Assembly (NCBI GenBank): GCA_019454705.1
Contig: JACFNS010000156.1
Coordinates: forward strand, 1-6,325
From: Taibaiella sp.
Lineage (GTDB): Bacteria; Bacteroidota; Bacteroidia; Chitinophagales; Chitinophagaceae
Direction of reading: 5' to 3'
DNA length: 6,325 nucleotides
The position numbers and the translations under genes are program-made. The notes beneath the pieces are model-generated. The model had not been told where the DNA came from and made no database searches. It saw only the letters and a list, made by a program, of their open reading frames with translations. Positions 5,967 through 6,325 of this stretch are shown here, one piece after another. Numbering within the stretch: position 1 is the stretch's first letter; every line of letters starts with the position of its first letter.

Positions 5967-6325
5967 ATGAAATTCAGCATTTTACAGAAAGAACCGAAGA
6001 AAGACCTGCTGATTATATTAGACAATACAGACGGGCTGAAACAAACTATTCTTACGAAAGAAGAAACCGCTTATGTGCAAAAAGCGCATAAGGACAACCA
6101 CGCACTCGTTACGCTCAACCGCTACGACAAGCATATATTTATATACATACCCGAAAACAAACCCACCGACTGGCAATTCTCTGAATCCATCAGGGAAACA
6201 GGTGCAAGTGTACAGGGCATTGCCTCTAAACATAAAATCGGCGAACTCTCCATCCACAACCTATCTAAACACACCCGCGCCGCTTATCTGCTGGCCGAGG
6301 GTATGACACTGGCCAACTACCAGTT
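5967..6325 (+). CDS. Leucyl aminopeptidase, peptidase family M17 (N-terminal part only)
   Basis: From the ATG at 5967 the frame stays open for 119 codons to the window edge, so the gene is cut at its 3' end. It begins MKFSILQKEPKKDLLIILDN, with no signal peptide, and should be cytoplasmic. The visible part alternates beta-strands and helices (LLIILDN, ALVTLNRYDKHIFIYIP, then the helix around FSESIRETGASVQGIA), which fits the M17 N-terminal domain. It ends in LLAEGMTLANYQ (108-119), which resembles the segment joining that domain to the catalytic domain in M17 enzymes, where a motif like EGxxLxxYxFxKY is usual. The enzyme would remove N-terminal residues, often leucine, from peptides during protein turnover. 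The two-metal catalytic residues lie beyond the window and cannot be checked. The gene is divergent from rsmA and has its own -7 box at 5933-5940. The family call rests mainly on the AEG...ANYQ segment and overall resemblance. Confidence 0.82.
   Translation, partial: MKFSILQKEPKKDLLIILDNTDGLKQTILTKEETAYVQKAHKDNHALVTLNRYDKHIFIYIPENKPTDWQFSESIRETGASVQGIASKHKIGELSIHNLSKHTRAAYLLAEGMTLANYQ

Noticed and set aside
6018..6257. Open frames on both strands (minus 6018-6257, plus 6073-6306) within the aminopeptidase gene
   Set aside because: They overlap the conserved M17 reading frame, which runs unbroken from 5967, and have no recognisable content.

Overview
The window looks like an ordinary chromosomal stretch from a Bacteroidota bacterium, most likely of the Chitinophagaceae or a related group. 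This assignment is inferred from several things: a very large Oar-like TonB-dependent receptor with an N-terminal carboxypeptidase-regulatory-like domain, an RsmA with the NFPY form of its catalytic motif, AT-rich leaders without Shine-Dalgarno sequences, and promoter -7 boxes of the TAnnTTTG type used by the Bacteroidota primary sigma factor.

Layout, left to right. Positions 1-158 (minus) are the N-terminal 52 codons of an exported protein whose remainder lies outside the window. Positions 196-4044 (minus) are an outer-membrane TonB-dependent receptor of about 1282 residues, with its own promoter at about 4071-4078; the exported-protein gene follows it by only 37 bp and is probably co-transcribed. 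Positions 4045-4167 are a short leader and intergenic gap holding that promoter and one AT-rich inverted repeat. Positions 4168-5103 (minus) are a D-isomer-specific 2-hydroxyacid dehydrogenase of the phosphoglycerate-dehydrogenase type. It overlaps by 4 bp the upstream gene rsmA (5100-5864, minus), so these two form a tight operon. Positions 5865-5966 are a divergent promoter region with back-to-back, exactly matching TAACTTTG boxes. From 5967 to the right edge (plus) is the N-terminal part of a leucyl aminopeptidase (M17 family).

The genes do not form one obvious pathway. rsmA (ribosome maturation) and the dehydrogenase (central or amino-acid metabolism) share a transcript. The divergent aminopeptidase is a housekeeping peptidase. 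The receptor and the exported protein form a separate cell-surface transcription unit. No RNA genes, mobile elements, CRISPR arrays or defence-like genes were recognised, and no stretch over 300 bp lacks a gene. I do not see strong evidence of an undescribed system. The points most worth a second look are the unidentified exported partner of the receptor, the forced TTG start of rsmA, the symmetrical divergent promoters, and the coupling of rsmA to an ACT-less hydroxyacid dehydrogenase.
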